Source: Allolobophora icterica
Lineage: Eukaryota > Annelida > Clitellata > Crassiclitellata > Lumbricidae
DNA: 64,000 nucleotides
Direction of reading: 5' to 3'
Assembly (NCBI GenBank): GCA_963556255.1
Contig: OY744608.1
Span: forward strand, 31,187,154 to 31,251,153
In this document: positions 18,329 to 55,600 of the stretch, one piece after another
How the letters are laid out: every line of letters starts with the position of its first letter
Numbering within the stretch: position 1 is the stretch's first letter
The notes under the pieces: generated by a model
Told to the model about the DNA's origin: nothing
The model's database searches: none
What the model saw: the letters and a program-made list of their open reading frames with translations, nothing else
Translations under genes and position numbers: made by a program

Positions 18329-19312
18329 ATGGATAACTTAACGCCTGAGAAGCAGGCGCGCGATAAGGGGTTAGACGAGTGGTTAAGAACTTACCTGTTC
18401 AAGGAAGGGATGGAGGAGGAGAGCGTCTCCGCTATGGAGCGTTCGCAATTACTAGAAGAATGGGTGGCCAGATGGGCTGAAGGGCAGAGTAAGGAGCCAG
18501 GGTGGTTGTCAGACAGTGAAGTGGAAGACTATATGCAGAGGCTGAGGTTAAAAGTCGCAATGAGGAAGTATGAGAAGGAGAGAAAGGCAAGACAGGAAGA
18601 GAAGGAACGCCAGAAAAGGCGAGAAGAGGAGGAGAAGGAACTCCAGAGAAGGCGAGAAGAAGAGGAGAGAGAGGAGAGAAGGGCAAGAGAGGAAGAGAAG
18701 GAACGCCAGAAAAGGCGAGAGGAAGAGGAGAGAAGGGCAAGAGAGGAAGAGAAGGAACGCCAGAGAAGGCGAGAAGTGGAGGAGAAGGAACTGCAGAGAA
18801 GGCGAGAAGAGGAAGAGAAGGAACGCCAGAGAAGGCGAGAAAAGGAAGAGAAGGAACGCCAGAGAAGGCGAGAAGAGGAAGAGAAGGAACGCCAGAGATG
18901 GCGAGAAGAGGAAGAGGAGAGAGAGAAAGAGAAGGAACGCCAGAGAAGGCGAGAACAGGAAGAGAAGGAGCGCCAGAGAAGGCGAGGAGAGGAAGAGAAG
19001 GAACGCCAGAGAAGGCGAGAAGAGGAAGAGAAGGACAGCCGCCGCGAACACGTAGAGTCGCCACCAAAGGGCGAAGACATAAGGATGGAGGGTGACGACA
19101 GAGCAGATAAAACGAATGAGACAGTAAGGTACAGTGATGACGACAAGCCCACGTTCATTGACATAGAGTGTCCGGGCCTATTACGTGATGTTCGCGCGGC
19201 AGATGTAATTACCTGGTTAGGAGAGCAACGAAGGTGTAGTCGAGGGAAGCCCTGTTGGAAGTGGGCACGCTGGGAGTTGGCTCTAGAGAACCATACTCTG
19301 GACATCCGTTAG
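18329..19312 (+). CDS. Coiled-coil ORF of the LTR element (327 aa), unknown function
   Basis: I chose ATG 18,329 (MDNLTPEKQARDKGLDEWL), although the frame is open from 18,197. An N-terminal ~75 residues contain acidic helices (LLEEWVARWAEG). Next come about 150 residues of RRREEEEKERQ repeats, a long highly charged single helix or coiled coil, then an acidic stretch (DDDKPTFIDIECPG) and a tryptophan-rich end (GKPCWKWARWELALE). No CCHC knuckle, protease or polymerase motif is present. By position it replaces gag, so it may act in particle assembly, or it may be a captured host fragment. The repeats could simply have grown by slippage. Confidence 0.65.
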   Translation: MDNLTPEKQARDKGLDEWLRTYLFKEGMEEESVSAMERSQLLEEWVARWAEGQSKEPGWLSDSEVEDYMQRLRLKVAMRKYEKERKARQEEKERQKRREEEEKELQRRREEEEREERRAREEEKERQKRREEEERRAREEEKERQRRREVEEKELQRRREEEEKERQRRREKEEKERQRRREEEEKERQRWREEEEEREKEKERQRRREQEEKERQRRRGEEEKERQRRREEEEKDSRREHVESPPKGEDIRMEGDDRADKTNETVRYSDDDKPTFIDIECPGLLRDVRAADVITWLGEQRRCSRGKPCWKWARWELALENHTLDIR

Positions 19313-19527
19313 CAACACGGACATAGGAATGTCGCAGCTGACTTCTCGTCCCTGATTTGAATGAGGGGCGAGAAGGGGACCCAGCAGCGACGGGGGAGCC
19401 GACCCTATTAATGTATATAAGGTCTATAACCTGTGTGTATATGTTTTATTTCTGTGAATCCTGGTCCGGACGAACGACGCTGGAGACACTTCGATGTCAA
19501 GAGTCGGCAACCCATGACATCGTCTTT

Positions 19528-19540
19528 GGGATGGGAGGAA
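19528..19540 (+). promoter_or_regulatory. Polypurine tract
   Basis: GGGATGGGAGGAA abuts the 3' LTR, where plus-strand DNA priming by LTR retrotransposons requires a purine run. Confidence 0.75.
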
Positions 19541-20154
19541 TGTCACGGTCCAGCATTCCTGACAATGGTGATCTGACGCAGACTGGGCGCTACAGAAGCC
19601 GGACCTGTGGAACTCGCCGTTCAACCGTCAGAGGTCACTGAGTTCGCCAACGGTCAACGGGCGAAAGGCCATTAATTCATCGTCTTTCGGATAACGGTTC
19701 CCACCGGGGCATCAAGGGCGAGCGGCGAAGGTGGACCCAAGATGGCGCCCGTGGCTAATCGATTGGACACGGTCAATCTCGTACGCCCGACCACGGAGGA
19801 CGGTCTGTCAATTACGACAGTTGGCACTCGTTAAGGCGATAAGCGAACTGTACATAAGGCCGACTGAGGCTGGCCGCGGGAGGACACTGGCGGAGAACTT
19901 TGACGGAGCGACACCTGACGGCAACTGGGAGAACAAGCTTTGAGTAGCATTGCTGCACGAACCATCAGACTGAGAACGTTTGAGAACTATAGGGTCGCTC
20001 GATTGTAATTCGCCAAGTGTACCTCACGATTTCTTTTAAGTATTCTATCTCTGTAGTTGTCATTTTAATAATAAATATTAACCTTTCCTTTGCACCGAGT
20101 GTTATTTGTCACGACAAGGGCCTTCTGGCAATATAGATCGCTAGAGTCGTGACA
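19541..20154 (+). repeat. 3' LTR (614 bp)
   Basis: Same length and ends as the 5' LTR and almost identical, followed by the CCCAT duplication. Confidence 0.95.
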
Positions 20155-20409
20155 CCCATCACTGCATTTATCTTGGTATTCGATTTCTTAATTTGTTCTT
20201 GAAATTCCTGATCTAATACGAGTTACTTAGCTTAAGTTGCATCTTTTTAGATATCTTAGATACCCATATTTCAGTGCTCTGTATAAGATGGAAAAAATGC
20301 TTATTAAATGCTTAAGTAACTCGTATTAGATCAGGAATTTCACAAGAGGAGTTTTAAATTAATAGTTTAGGAAATGTTTTAGATCTGTATACTCAGTTTC
20401 TCATTTCAG

Positions 20410-20706
20410 GTGAACCTACTGGAGAAAATTATATTTAAACTAAGTACTGAATACTCTGAATAATCTAACAATGGGATTTAAGATACCAATAGTTTTTTGT
20501 CTACTTTGCTGTTTTGTATTGCTTCTTTCAGCCGATGGCAGCCTGTTGCTTGATGCTTATAATAATGATGATAGGGAAGTTACTTTAAATCCAATTCCTA
20601 TCATTCCACGTCTGCAGTATGAGGCATCTCCCATCCACATAATTTCTGAAGATGACGATGTACCTGAAAAACAGGAGTTCAAGCAGCAGATCATCTGGAA
20701 AGGCAG
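20410..20706 (+). CDS. Candidate signal-peptide exon of the EGF-repeat gene
   Basis: After an acceptor TTTCAG at 20,404-20,409 and about 60 bp of leader, ATG 20,471 encodes MGFKIPIVFCLLCCFVLLLS, a strong signal peptide, followed by an acidic segment (EDDDVPEKQE). A GT follows GGCAG at 20,706. It lies 0.5 kb before the first EGF exon on the same strand. However, this donor leaves phase 2 while the next exon needs phase 1, so a further exon, another donor, or independence from the EGF gene is possible. Confidence 0.5.
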
Positions 20707-21200
20707 GTTTAACTGATTTAGTTGACAAAACATTCTTAACTTGGTCAAGCATAACCAGTCGTTTGGACTGTTTTCTGATTTCTTCTAATCAAGAGAGTGT
20801 TGGAATGTACCACTAGTTTAATTCTGCAGTTATTAAAGTCGTGGTTAATGGATGACTGCAAGTCAATGAAGACTGATCTGGGACAATAATTGTATTTTTC
20901 TCCAATTTTATGTGTAATACAGAGTGACAGAACAGAAGGAGAGAAGCCATGATGTGCAAAATTGCATTAGTCAACTTAGGCCAGAGTAAAGATATGTTCA
21001 GTGACAACGGACTGGTACCAGGTACCAATACAATACAGTACAACTGTAATTTGGTAATGCCCTCCTTGCAAAGTTCAGAAGTGCACGTTGAAGCCGGGCA
21101 ACCATTATGAGCCATAAGTAGACTGGAAGGTGAAATAGTTGGAGTTGTAATATTACTCTGATAGAATCTTCAGGGTTTAATCCTGGTCTGTGTTTTTCAG

Positions 21201-45397
<24,197 letters not shown>

Positions 45398-48300
45398 GTC
45401 AGTTATACTAAATATTCATATTCAAGGACAGATCGTGAGGCTCAGTCTGGCCATGCTCCTCTACTCAATATAAGGGCATTCCTTTCAGCCGTTTCCAAAT
45501 TGGTTTGGTTGAGGGATTTGCACAGAAAATTTAAAGAACTACCCTACCAATAATAGGAGCCTACTGTAAAAGGAATAAAGGAGATAACATAAAGCAAAAA
45601 GTTCACTAATTTGTGTAAAGCACAGATGGATATTGAATCAGAGGAATCTAGCTGTCGAATGGCTGGAAGTGCTGAGAAGTTTTTCCAACATAAAACTACC
45701 TTCAAGTCACATTAAGAACAAGAACTAAAAATGCCTTTAAAAATTATTGTTTGTAATATGATTTCTCGACTATGGTAAACATTGCCGCACGTCTCAACTT
45801 CTGGACCTGTCAATGTTCATATACATGTAGTTACCTTTTAAAATTTGCCGACGTCTTTCCAGGCAAATTTGTTGGCTACAAATGTGACATTTGTCTTCTT
45901 TCGAAATTCACTTTTCAGTCTTTGATCAGTTGATTTGTGTTCTAACATAACTTTTGAATGGCAGAGTTTAGAAATCATTGTCCAAGATCCCATTACAATC
46001 ATTAGTTGCCTTATAATCACTTTTCTTACATGATGATGAGTAGTTGAGTACTCACGTTTGACAAAGGCTCCATGTAAAGCTATGTACCGGTACATATACT
46101 TCTTTACCTTCTGCTTGCTCATAAACTTTTTCCGACAATTCATGATTAATTACGAGCTTCCTTGTAGTAATATTTCAATTCATTCCAGTTTAAATTATTT
46201 ATATTTCTAAATTATTTATATTACTACAAAACTTCCATAGTTGAGTTTAAATATGCATTTGTTGTATTTCAGTTAATCAGAGGACTGGTGTGCAAGACCA
46301 GTTGAAGGGAACTGAAGGCAGTGTATTAAAAGGCAAAAGGATTTGAAGAATTCTTAGGCAATTGCAGATTGGTTGACATTTTACAACTGGTTTTTCAGAG
46401 TTGAAGCTCAAAGTGCTGCCATGACTTAAGGTTAATTCAGGCTATTCTAGTCTGCATCATGACTGTTCTCAGTGTTCAGCAAAATTTCTTTCCAAAAATT
46501 AAGGCAACAGGTTGTGAGCCTCTGCCACGACTCAAGGTGGTAGCAATTGTGTGTTTAGCAGTTCAGCAACAAGATTTAATAGCGTGTTTCTTAACACAAT
46601 CCCTAATAGTATTTTTACGACTTGCCCAACAAAAAGCTTTCATCATTTTGTTGTTTAGAGTCTGCAAATTTATGTGGCACACCCTTAAGTCAGTGAACAA
46701 AAGGCTCCACAACAAGAGACTTCAATACATTGTAGACACATGTACTAAAGTCTTTCTCCAGCATGATCTCTCCAATACGATGACGTACCAAATTTAACAG
46801 ATTTCTGTGAATTTTGGCTCTAACACAACTGCATGTGTTGGTCCAGTGCTTGAAGCTGTGATAATGAAACACAGAACATTGATGCAATTCTGTGTACCCA
46901 CTCATCCATGTTATACACAACTAACCATAATATTACTGAAGTTCTGGGACAGTGGCTTCATCTCACTCTGTTCCAAGTAGGACACAGATCGACTTGTTAT
47001 CATCCACAACCTGTGAAGACGTTCTATCGTAATTCAAGATCAGTAGCATCACTGGGTCAAACAACTGCCATTAACAAAATGGCCAAAGAACTGTAACATA
47101 ATTAAGTTAAGTAATTAGAATCCTTATTTTAAAAATAATCTGAAGCAATGGAAAAACTACTTTTAACAGAATTTCAACTGGATTGGCATGTCTTCAATAT
47201 TGTCTTGTCTTCAAACATTTTTGGGTTACAGTGTCATTATATGACACATAACCAAATGGTTTGTTGGAGAATAATAAAAAACACAAAAATTCTCGATTAG
47301 AGATGAGAACAACCCAATATCAGAACAGTATTTCAGGTTGGACTGTCAGGTACACTAAGTCAATGTGTGTTGCTTTGTTGAATCCTGTGTAACCATCATT
47401 CTCGATGAAAAGTATGCTGATGTGTTGGCATAAAACTTTTCCATTATTTACTTTTTAAAGACTGCCACAATTTTTGATTTTGCAATGAGCTATGGTAGTC
47501 AACTGAAATTCACCACTCATCTCTGCAACCCAGTGTTCGACATGTGAGCTGATGCATTTCTGAGCAGTGTTAAAAACATCAGTAACCACCATTGTACTGT
47601 GTTGTCGTCAATACTCAAACTTTACCTCAGTTTGAAGAACACTGGACAGCTATCTAATTTAACACTGACTGCAGCACAGAAGAAATTACTTCATATCAAA
47701 AGTGAATGCTTATCAGAGTCATGGGTGTTAATTAAAATTTATTGTGTTAATCAAAGTTTCTTGTGTTATAAACTAGAATTCTAAAGCGTTTCTGGGCGAC
47801 ATGTTACAAGTCATTGGTTCAGAACAGTTTAACATGTCTGATGTTGTTACAGTACTTGCTCAAGATTTTGTCATACTGCACAGTGCATTTCCTAAGCATT
47901 TAATCAAATCAAACGTTAACTCACGACACAGATATTGCGTAAGCTGTTTGCACAGCATATCACCGAAGATTGTAAAATTGCCTACAAATTCTTAACCTAT
48001 GTTAATTCATCCCTATCAAGCAAGAAAGCGAATTCCTGAATTTTAGACACTTCTGTTTAATTTAGATAACTAATAAAATGTAATACACAGGATAAACAAA
48101 ATATACCACAAATAACGATAGTTCGTAAGAAATCTGTTGAAGCGTTTGTCTTGAGCCTGCATTGCTGTACACTACATGAATCTGCATTAAACATTAAAAT
48201 CACGCAGAAAATTTTTATCAAATCCGATCAGAGTTCAAGACGTGGTCACAGGATGCCACAAGAGAGTACCAGCAGTATGTTATTTATAGCACAGAGATCT

Positions 48301-48620
48301 GGTAATACCTGCCATTAACGGGACGGGCAAGTTTACAGCAGGAAAACTTGGCATGACAGATGGCAAAAAGTTGTGACAGTTTAAGCCTATATAGGTAAAT
48401 TTGCATAACTGAAAAAGCAAATGAAATCTGAATAATCTACTTCAAGACAGGGTAGTCTGATGTGTTTTATCTTCCCAGTTTCACCATTCCACAACAAAAC
48501 CTCCCTTGAGATAGACTTCTTCAGTTCCATTGAGGCGGTTAGACTGCCAAATTCTGTTCTGAAACATGATAAGTCATTTGATGAACAAAGACTTCTGACT
48601 GTTTCATTTTATTTCCAATC
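45398..48620. other. Non-coding or unrecognised stretch between the EGF gene and CHAF1A
   Basis: Short open frames (minus 46,690-46,920, beginning MCITWMSGYTELHQCS; minus 45,838-46,143) have no recognised motif; the former, helix-prone and followed by further in-register fragments, might be a decayed transposase. 48,360-48,620 would be the 3' UTR of CHAF1A. No EGF, membrane-spanning or RNA feature is found. Confidence 0.4.
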
Positions 48621-49699
48621 TTAGTTTGACGTGTTCTGCATCGATGCTTTCATACTGCAGCTTCCTGCTGCGGGTGCCATACTTGATGCCAACTTCTTCT
48701 CAACACCTACTATGACGCAATCATTATCATCACCAACCTCTTTCAGATTCGGTCTCTTGGGTTCGGGCGTGCAACCATCACTCGGGCGTTTTGGAGGCTG
48801 GAGACTCGGGTGGCCAGTGGATTGAATGACATCCAGCTGTGTTCCAGAAGACAATGGCATGGAAGCCACCTGATTGTTAACTGCAATGGACTTGAGTTTT
48901 TTTAACATGACAGTTGGATTTTTAGAGAACACATTGGCAACTGTCTTTGGCGTCAACATGTTGGTTGAAGCGGAAGATTTTGATTTCAACATCGTATTCC
49001 CTGATATGATCTCTGACTGACCTGCAGCTCCAGTTATAAAGCATTGAATCGAAGATGAATTAATCGTCGACTTTTTCTTTCCAAGTCGCTTCACACAATG
49101 CCTTTTCACGCCAGAATTCTTTGCAGTCATTTTTGAAGTGGTGGTTTCTGCTTCACTTGCTTCTGTGTTCATTCTCAATGTGCTTTCATGAGACACAAGT
49201 TCAGTCCCCTTGTCTCCTTCTGATGCACAAGCTGAACCAGCTGTAGATGGCAAAATAGATGAATCAGGTTTGGAATGATTCAACTTTACTGGCTTTTCTT
49301 TAATTTCACCAGTGTTTGCTGCCTTTTCCAAATTTTTCCGTGATTTGTTCGGAAGTTTAGTTATCCACTTCCACTGATTTGGTACATGCAATCCAGTCAA
49401 CCCATGTTTCTCTATGCTATCCGAACAAACATACCAGCACCTCTTGTGGAAAATGCTTGGGCGACGTTCATAAATGGCAATCTGCCGAATCTTTGCATCT
49501 AGTTTTCTCTTTGATATCAATGTAAGATTCTCTGAGTCCTCGTCCTCGTGCTCCCTAGCACTTTCTGCTTCCTGGTTAACTTTGCATCTTGAAATTTCTT
49601 CGGCGGCAGTCTTAAAGCGCCAGAACTCTTGGAATTCCTTTACCACCTTAAAAATACTCCATTCATTTCCATGAACTAGCCTTATCAAATCAGGAATAG
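48621..49699 (-). CDS. CHAF1A: CHAF1A last exon (winged helix and C-terminal tail)
   Basis: The acceptor is TTTTTTTCAG (complement, ending 49,700), phase 1. The exon encodes IPDLIRLVHGNEWSIFKVV, then a linker, KRKLDAKIRQIAIYERRPS, HKRCWYVCSDSIEKHGLTGL and VPNQWKWITKLP, the winged-helix-like block. A long S/T/K-rich tail follows, with KRHCVKRLGKKK, QCFITGAAG (compare the CITQFMK motif of vertebrate p150) and DNDCVIVGVEKK, a SIM-like acidic-hydrophobic motif. Stop TAA at 48,621-48,623. Confidence 0.92.
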
Positions 49700-52600
49700 C
49701 TGAAAAAAATGAACCAAAATTGTAATAACAAAATATACTCGCATTCAATAATATTGATCAGATACTAATGCAGCACTACTTCAACAGATTGTCCTTGAAT
49801 AATATTTCTATTAATTAACTAAAAACATCACTTTCAAAGTAATTATTAAAACTTGCCAAGATGTTGTAGCAGCATTCTATACACTTTTTAATAAAATGAA
49901 GTGCTACAAATGCGTATGCAATATATATATATATATATAATAATGTGTGTGTTTATATATATATATATTGTAATAATAATGCAGCCAATATTTGGTAACT
50001 TAGTTAAAAAAATAACCAACATGTTTACTCACACCACAATTACCGGTAACCATGGAAAATATAACTTGGAACAAGTCAAAGTACAGAACAATAAGAGATC
50101 ATTTGCAAGCCTTGAAGGTAGCAATTTCAAACTCTATATAAAGACACATTTGGTCTTGATGAATATAGCACCTCTTAATGTAGATTGTTCTTCCACAACC
50201 TCTAGAGTCAATGGATAATAAGTATTTCTCTTGCACATGAAGAGCATCATTTCCAGATAAATATACACATACAATAAATGAACTGGTGTATATTGTAATA
50301 ATTGTAATCCAACACTTATAAGGCACCACTTAAAAAACTCTAAGAGGAGCTCAAGCCGCAGCTCTTGAGAAAGGCAATTCCAGCTGGTGGGTCCAACATA
50401 GGTAAATGGAGGAGACTGTAATGCTTCTGGACTGAGCTGTAGCAGTACGGCTTCAAGGGACAATCATGAGTCCAGGGGCAGCTGACCGAAGGGTTCTACG
50501 ACCCGGGACCGAAATGCAGAAGTCCCTATGGTATAATGGAGCAGAGCCAACAAAACAGTTACGCAAACTGGTCAGAATCTTAAAATGAATAAGCTACTAG
50601 ATGGGAAGCCAGTGCAATATATCCTGCACACAGGAAGCTATATGGCCAAACCTGGGTGCATTTCCAATAAGACAGGCAGCGGCATTAAGAACAGACTGAA
50701 GCTTCGAAATATTAGTGAAAGTATATAATATATTATACCTCTGCAGTCTGCACAATCTCAGACACTCTGCCACTGATGGCCACCTATGGGACAAATGTCA
50801 GCCCACAGAGCATTGTTTTCAACGATGTATATTGACTAAATAGTATGTTCTGTATGGGGCCATCCATTTAGTATGTACACATGGATGGGGTTAACCCAAA
50901 TGCACATGGGGGTCTACTGGCAATGTACGTACGTACAGGAAACGGGAACATATAATTTGTCTATATTGACCTTCAATTGATCAGCCTTCAAATGAGCCAC
51001 AGTTCACCTTAATATTTCTTTCATGCGTCTGGACAACGGCGATGGACTATCTTTTTTTTATTAAACACGTTAATATAATTAATCCTTTATTGTTTCAGCA
51101 TGGATTAAATGCAACCATTCTATAGGATTTGGCTGTGGGTGGGTGTGTCAAGCGTACGAATGCAGGTGGGGGGATGGCCCCATATGCATGTATGTGGGGC
51201 GTGGTGGCGTGGTGGCTCAGTGGTAAGTTCGGCGCCTTGTGACCGGAGGGTTGCAGGTTCGAATCCCACTCTAGCCGCTGCGTACGGACCTTGGGCAAGT
51301 CCTTCACTCGCAATTGCTCGTGGCGCTTCGGCGTGAAAATTCCGGCACAGTATCAAATGCTGTAGTCGGGAGCGCCTCTGAGTAGTAGTTGACTTCGAGA
51401 GGCGCTATAGAAATATCCGAAATAAAAAAAAAGTATGGTCATGCCATAGTTCATCTGCTGCTTAAGAAAGCTTTTCTTGACCCTAATGACCTGTAAAATT
51501 AAAGACTCATCTCAACCTTGAATTTTATATCTAAACTCCTTGAATGGATGGATAGTCATAAATCGCATGCAACCTCACATATCATCAAACTCGCTAATTT
51601 CCCCTTTTCAGTCAGCATATCACAAGTTTCACACAAAAAGAATCTGTTCTTCTTGCTGTTCATAATGACATCATATGCTCAATGGACAGGGGTAAGGTGA
51701 CAGCACTTTTAGACTTGTCTGCAGCTTTTGATACTGTAGATCATTCTCTTCTTCATCGTCTCAAGCAATGGTTTGAGATCTCTGGTCCTGCACTAAAATG
51801 GTTTAGTTCTTCTCTTAGTCCACACACTCAATCAGTGTATTTAAATGGCAATTATTCATCTAGTACTTTGTTGGCACGCAGTGTTCCACAGGGTTCTGTG
51901 CTTGGTCCTCTGTTGTTTACATCATACACTACACCACTAGGAACATTGCTGGATAATCACACGCTGGGATATCATTTCTATGCTGATGATACTCAAATCT
52001 ACCTTTCATTTGGCAGTCTGTCATGTGACTCATCTGTGCAGATGTTGTCTGCTGTCTTTGACGAGGTAGTCTTGGATAGCAGTCAAAAAACTCCTCCTTA
52101 ACCCATCGAAGACTGAATTTCTGCTACTTGGCACTACAGAGCAGCTTAACAAATTTGACTGCCTCAAGTCTTTGAAACTGATTGACTCAACTGTTGAGCT
52201 GGCAGACACTGCTTGTAACTTAAGCATTGTTTTCAATTCTACCATGTCTCTAACTGGCCTTTTAAAAAGTATATGTATAAGTCATCATATATGTTCATTC
52301 GTGACATATGCAGAAGTAGGCGCTTTGTGCCCCCATCTGCAATGATATCTCTGGCTTATGCATTGGTTTCCAGTCACCTAGATTACTGTAACTTGCTTCA
52401 TACTAGAATCAAGCTGCAGAAAGTTCAGAACTCTTTGGCTAGAACATAACTAATACACTCAAATATGATCATATAACCCCTGTTCTTAAATCTTTGCACT
52501 GGCTTCCTGTTCAGCAAAGAACAGGAAGCCAATGTGTGTGCCATCAGTTGATAACTTGTGCATAGGACACTGACACAATAGAAGTTACTAATTATTATTA

Positions 52601-55600
52601 TTATTATTATTATTTATGCGTGTTCATTCATTGTGCGAAAATGATGGACCTGATCTGCTTTCAAGAAATTAGTTTCAAATTGAGGCTTATCATTATTCAA
52701 GGTCATCTGATTATCTTTAGTTGGTCATTCCTAAAAAAAGAACTGTTCTTGGTTAACAAGGTTTTTCAGTTGTTGGACTCACCTTTTAGAACACTCTCCC
52801 TGTGTCTGTTCGCTCTGCTCAGTAGCCTGTGTCATTTCATTCTCAGCTTAAAACTTATCTCTTTCAAAGTGCTTATCCACATAGGCTGCCTCTCTGGAAG
52901 AAACCTGATTATGGCTTGGTTTTGGTGTGCCATCAGTTGATACCTTGTGCATTAGACACCAACACAATAGAAGTTACTAATTATTGTTATTATTATTATT
53001 TATGTGTGTTCATTTATTGGGTGAAAATTATGGACCTGATCTGCTTTCAAGAAATCAGTTTACTATATGTGTATACATACCAGCTTCAGGAACTGGAATG
53101 TATGTGATTCCCTTCTTGTTTCCTTTCTGTTTTATCGTGTGTTTTTTTCTAGATGGTTTATTTTCATCTCGTGCTGAACAGCAAGATATGTCAGGTAGAG
53201 CTATCGGCTGCGGTTCAAACAGCACAGCCTGAAACAATCGTACAATTTTGCACTGTTAAAAAAACATAATTGCAAATTCCAAATATTGTAATTGTAATCG
53301 CAGTTAGGTTAAACCTATCGTACGGAAACCCTTTTAAGGCAAGACTGACCTAATAACAAAACTATTGTTAAACATGCTTACAACTAAAAGAATACCCCAA
53401 ATATTGTCTTCTCTCACCTGCTTCTGAAATACGTTTATTTAAATTATTTCCTATAAATAAAGAATAGTATTTTTGAAGCTCACCTCAAATTCCTTTAATT
53501 TACCAGAGTCAGCACTGACATCTGGTGTCCACCAACAAATTCCTATGCAGATTGGACGCAAGGCCTCAAAGCGTTGCTTTGTGTTTATTGCTGCATCCCA
53601 GTTACGAGCCTTTGCCAACTGACAAGCTTTTAGCTCATCTGGAGATACCTAAATAAATATGAAATAAATCTTTGCAAAATCAGTAATGTATTTTAACTGC
53701 ATTTGACAAAGACAAAATCTTAATTATAAAGTCAGATAATACTGGTCTTGTCTGCAACATTGCCCTATACATTTTAAACTCTTCAACAGCAAATGCGGTC
53801 GGTAGCGACCACATCCCAAAAAACGCGTCCTTTGGCATATAATTAGCTATATTTAGAGTTCAATTTATATATGTTAGATAGACGAAAATTCTACATTCTG
53901 TAAAAAACCTTTACACGGATTTTCGAATAGTTTCATACAGTTAGAAGGGCAAATCTGGCTGATGTTTTTGGGAACAAATATTACTTGCAGGCATTTAAAT
54001 TTTAAATAGCCACATCCCCTTCTAGGTCGTTAGCCTTTTTCTGTAATCTAATGTGCTTTACCAGCCAAGTCCAAAGAACTAAATTATATCGTTCAATAAA
54101 TGTTGTGAAGCCTCTCAAATATGTTTGACGAGGCAGAGGTTTCAAGATTTGAAGACAGTGACTGGTGGCGACAATGAATGTTATACTGCTGATCTCATCA
54201 CTGATTAGAACAAAACATAATCTCATTTTTGCCACTTCTGTGTACAGGGGCGTAACTTTGGTCTAGAAAGTGGAGGGTACCAATTTTGCATCGTTTCAGC
54301 TTTGTGGCTGTTAAATAATTATAACGCTAATGTTTGTATTACAGGCATAATAATAATTATAGGCTTAATGATGATGATGATGGCAACTACCCAACCTACG
54401 ATCGTTTTAAGAAAAAGCTATGGTCTCCCCTATTCAAGGGACACTAATTAACACCCCAACAGTTTAATGGGGGGGGGGGGAGGGCAAAAATTTGTTAGAA
54501 GGGGCAAAATGACGTTTTGGCATAAAAAAATTTGCATAGAAACAAATTTAGAAATAAATAATGATCAAGGACTTTACCTAAACAATTAAGTGTTTTTTCA
54601 CATTGAAAATTGTGTTGGGACTTTCGTAATAATCATAATAACCAAAAATTTTATTTCTTTTTAAATATTTGCAAAATCCGGGGGTGGGGGCAAATGAATC
54701 AAATAAAAGTGGAGCTAACCCAGTAGCAATGAAACTGACAGCTAGTTATGATAATAATGCCCCCCTCCGGACGCCCATGCACACATGATACCGCCAGGCA
54801 TAATATTGCATTGTGATTTCATAGAGGATATATCGCCTTAGAAATCTCTTCTAACCTCTGTTATAATTGCATTGTGATTTCATAGAGGACGTGTTGCATT
54901 GTGATTTAACACAATATTTTGTTTCTGTAGCAACCTCTTGTAATAACTGCATTGTGATTTCATAGAGAACTCGTTGCCATAGCAACGACTGTCTAACCTC
55001 TGGGAGTAATTGCATTGTGATTTCATAAAGGATATATTGCCTAAGCAACCTCTTGGAATAGGCCTAACTGCATTGTGATTTCATACAAGTTATATTTGCA
55101 TAGCAACGTCTTGTATATAATTGCACTGTGATTTGCCGTAGCGACCTCTTTTAACTTCTGGGTCTCTGGGAATAACTGCATTGTGATTAGGCCTACAATT
55201 TCACAGAGGATGTAAACTGTAGTCGTAATTGCATTGTGACTTCATCAAACAACATAATAACGGTTGTACGTCTGTCTGTCCCGTAACAAACACTATTGTG
55301 ACGTCACTATACTGCCGCCTTGGCGACGGCTGTCTTGACGACGGGCATGACGACGGCGTTTAGAGCATTTTAACCAACGACGGCTATAGGCCTATAATAT
55401 GACGTCATAATATAACGGGGAAGTAAGCTTAATTGTTATCACTGCAATAATTGTTTTATATACCGTGATTTTTCACGGGTTACAGCTAGTAGAGGTTATA
55501 ATTATTGTCACAGCAATTTCTTGTAATAATCGTATTGTGATTTCATACAGGGTATATTTCCATAGCAACATCTTGTACCATCTTGTAATAATTCAGCAGT

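Larger units (their letters stand above)
16775..20154 (+). mobile_element. Complete, pol-less LTR retrotransposon
   Basis: Two 614-bp LTRs (TGTCAC...GTGACA) enclose a 2.15-kb interior, with a 5-bp target duplication CCCAT (16,770-16,774 and 20,155-20,159). The LTRs differ at only two positions that I can see, so the insertion is very recent. A tRNA-Leu-type primer site and a purine tract are present. The interior has a 70-bp tandem array and one coiled-coil ORF; no protease, reverse transcriptase, RNase H or integrase is seen. It must use enzymes of an autonomous partner. Confidence 0.93.
16235..20164. mobile_element. hAT-type MITE interrupted by an LTR retrotransposon
   Basis: The left end is CAGTGATGGGCA (16,235) and the right end TGCCCATCACTG, which becomes contiguous (ending 20,164) once the LTR element and one CCAT-type duplication are removed. 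The 8-bp CATTTATC flanks both ends (16,227-16,234 and 20,165-20,172). The reconstructed element is 545 bp, AT-rich, and full of TTAACTAAAA/TTTTAGTTAA blocks in both orientations; it does not code. Confidence 0.9.

Noticed and set aside
18432..19305. Long minus-strand serine/leucine/phenylalanine-rich frames
   Set aside because: Antisense shadows of the RRREEEEK-coding repeats of the LTR element ORF.
51208..51280. tRNA gene (A and B boxes, also at 28,500 and 29,390)
   Set aside because: The bodies continue into repeated SINE sequence with L2-like tails and do not fold as complete tRNAs; they are SINE heads.
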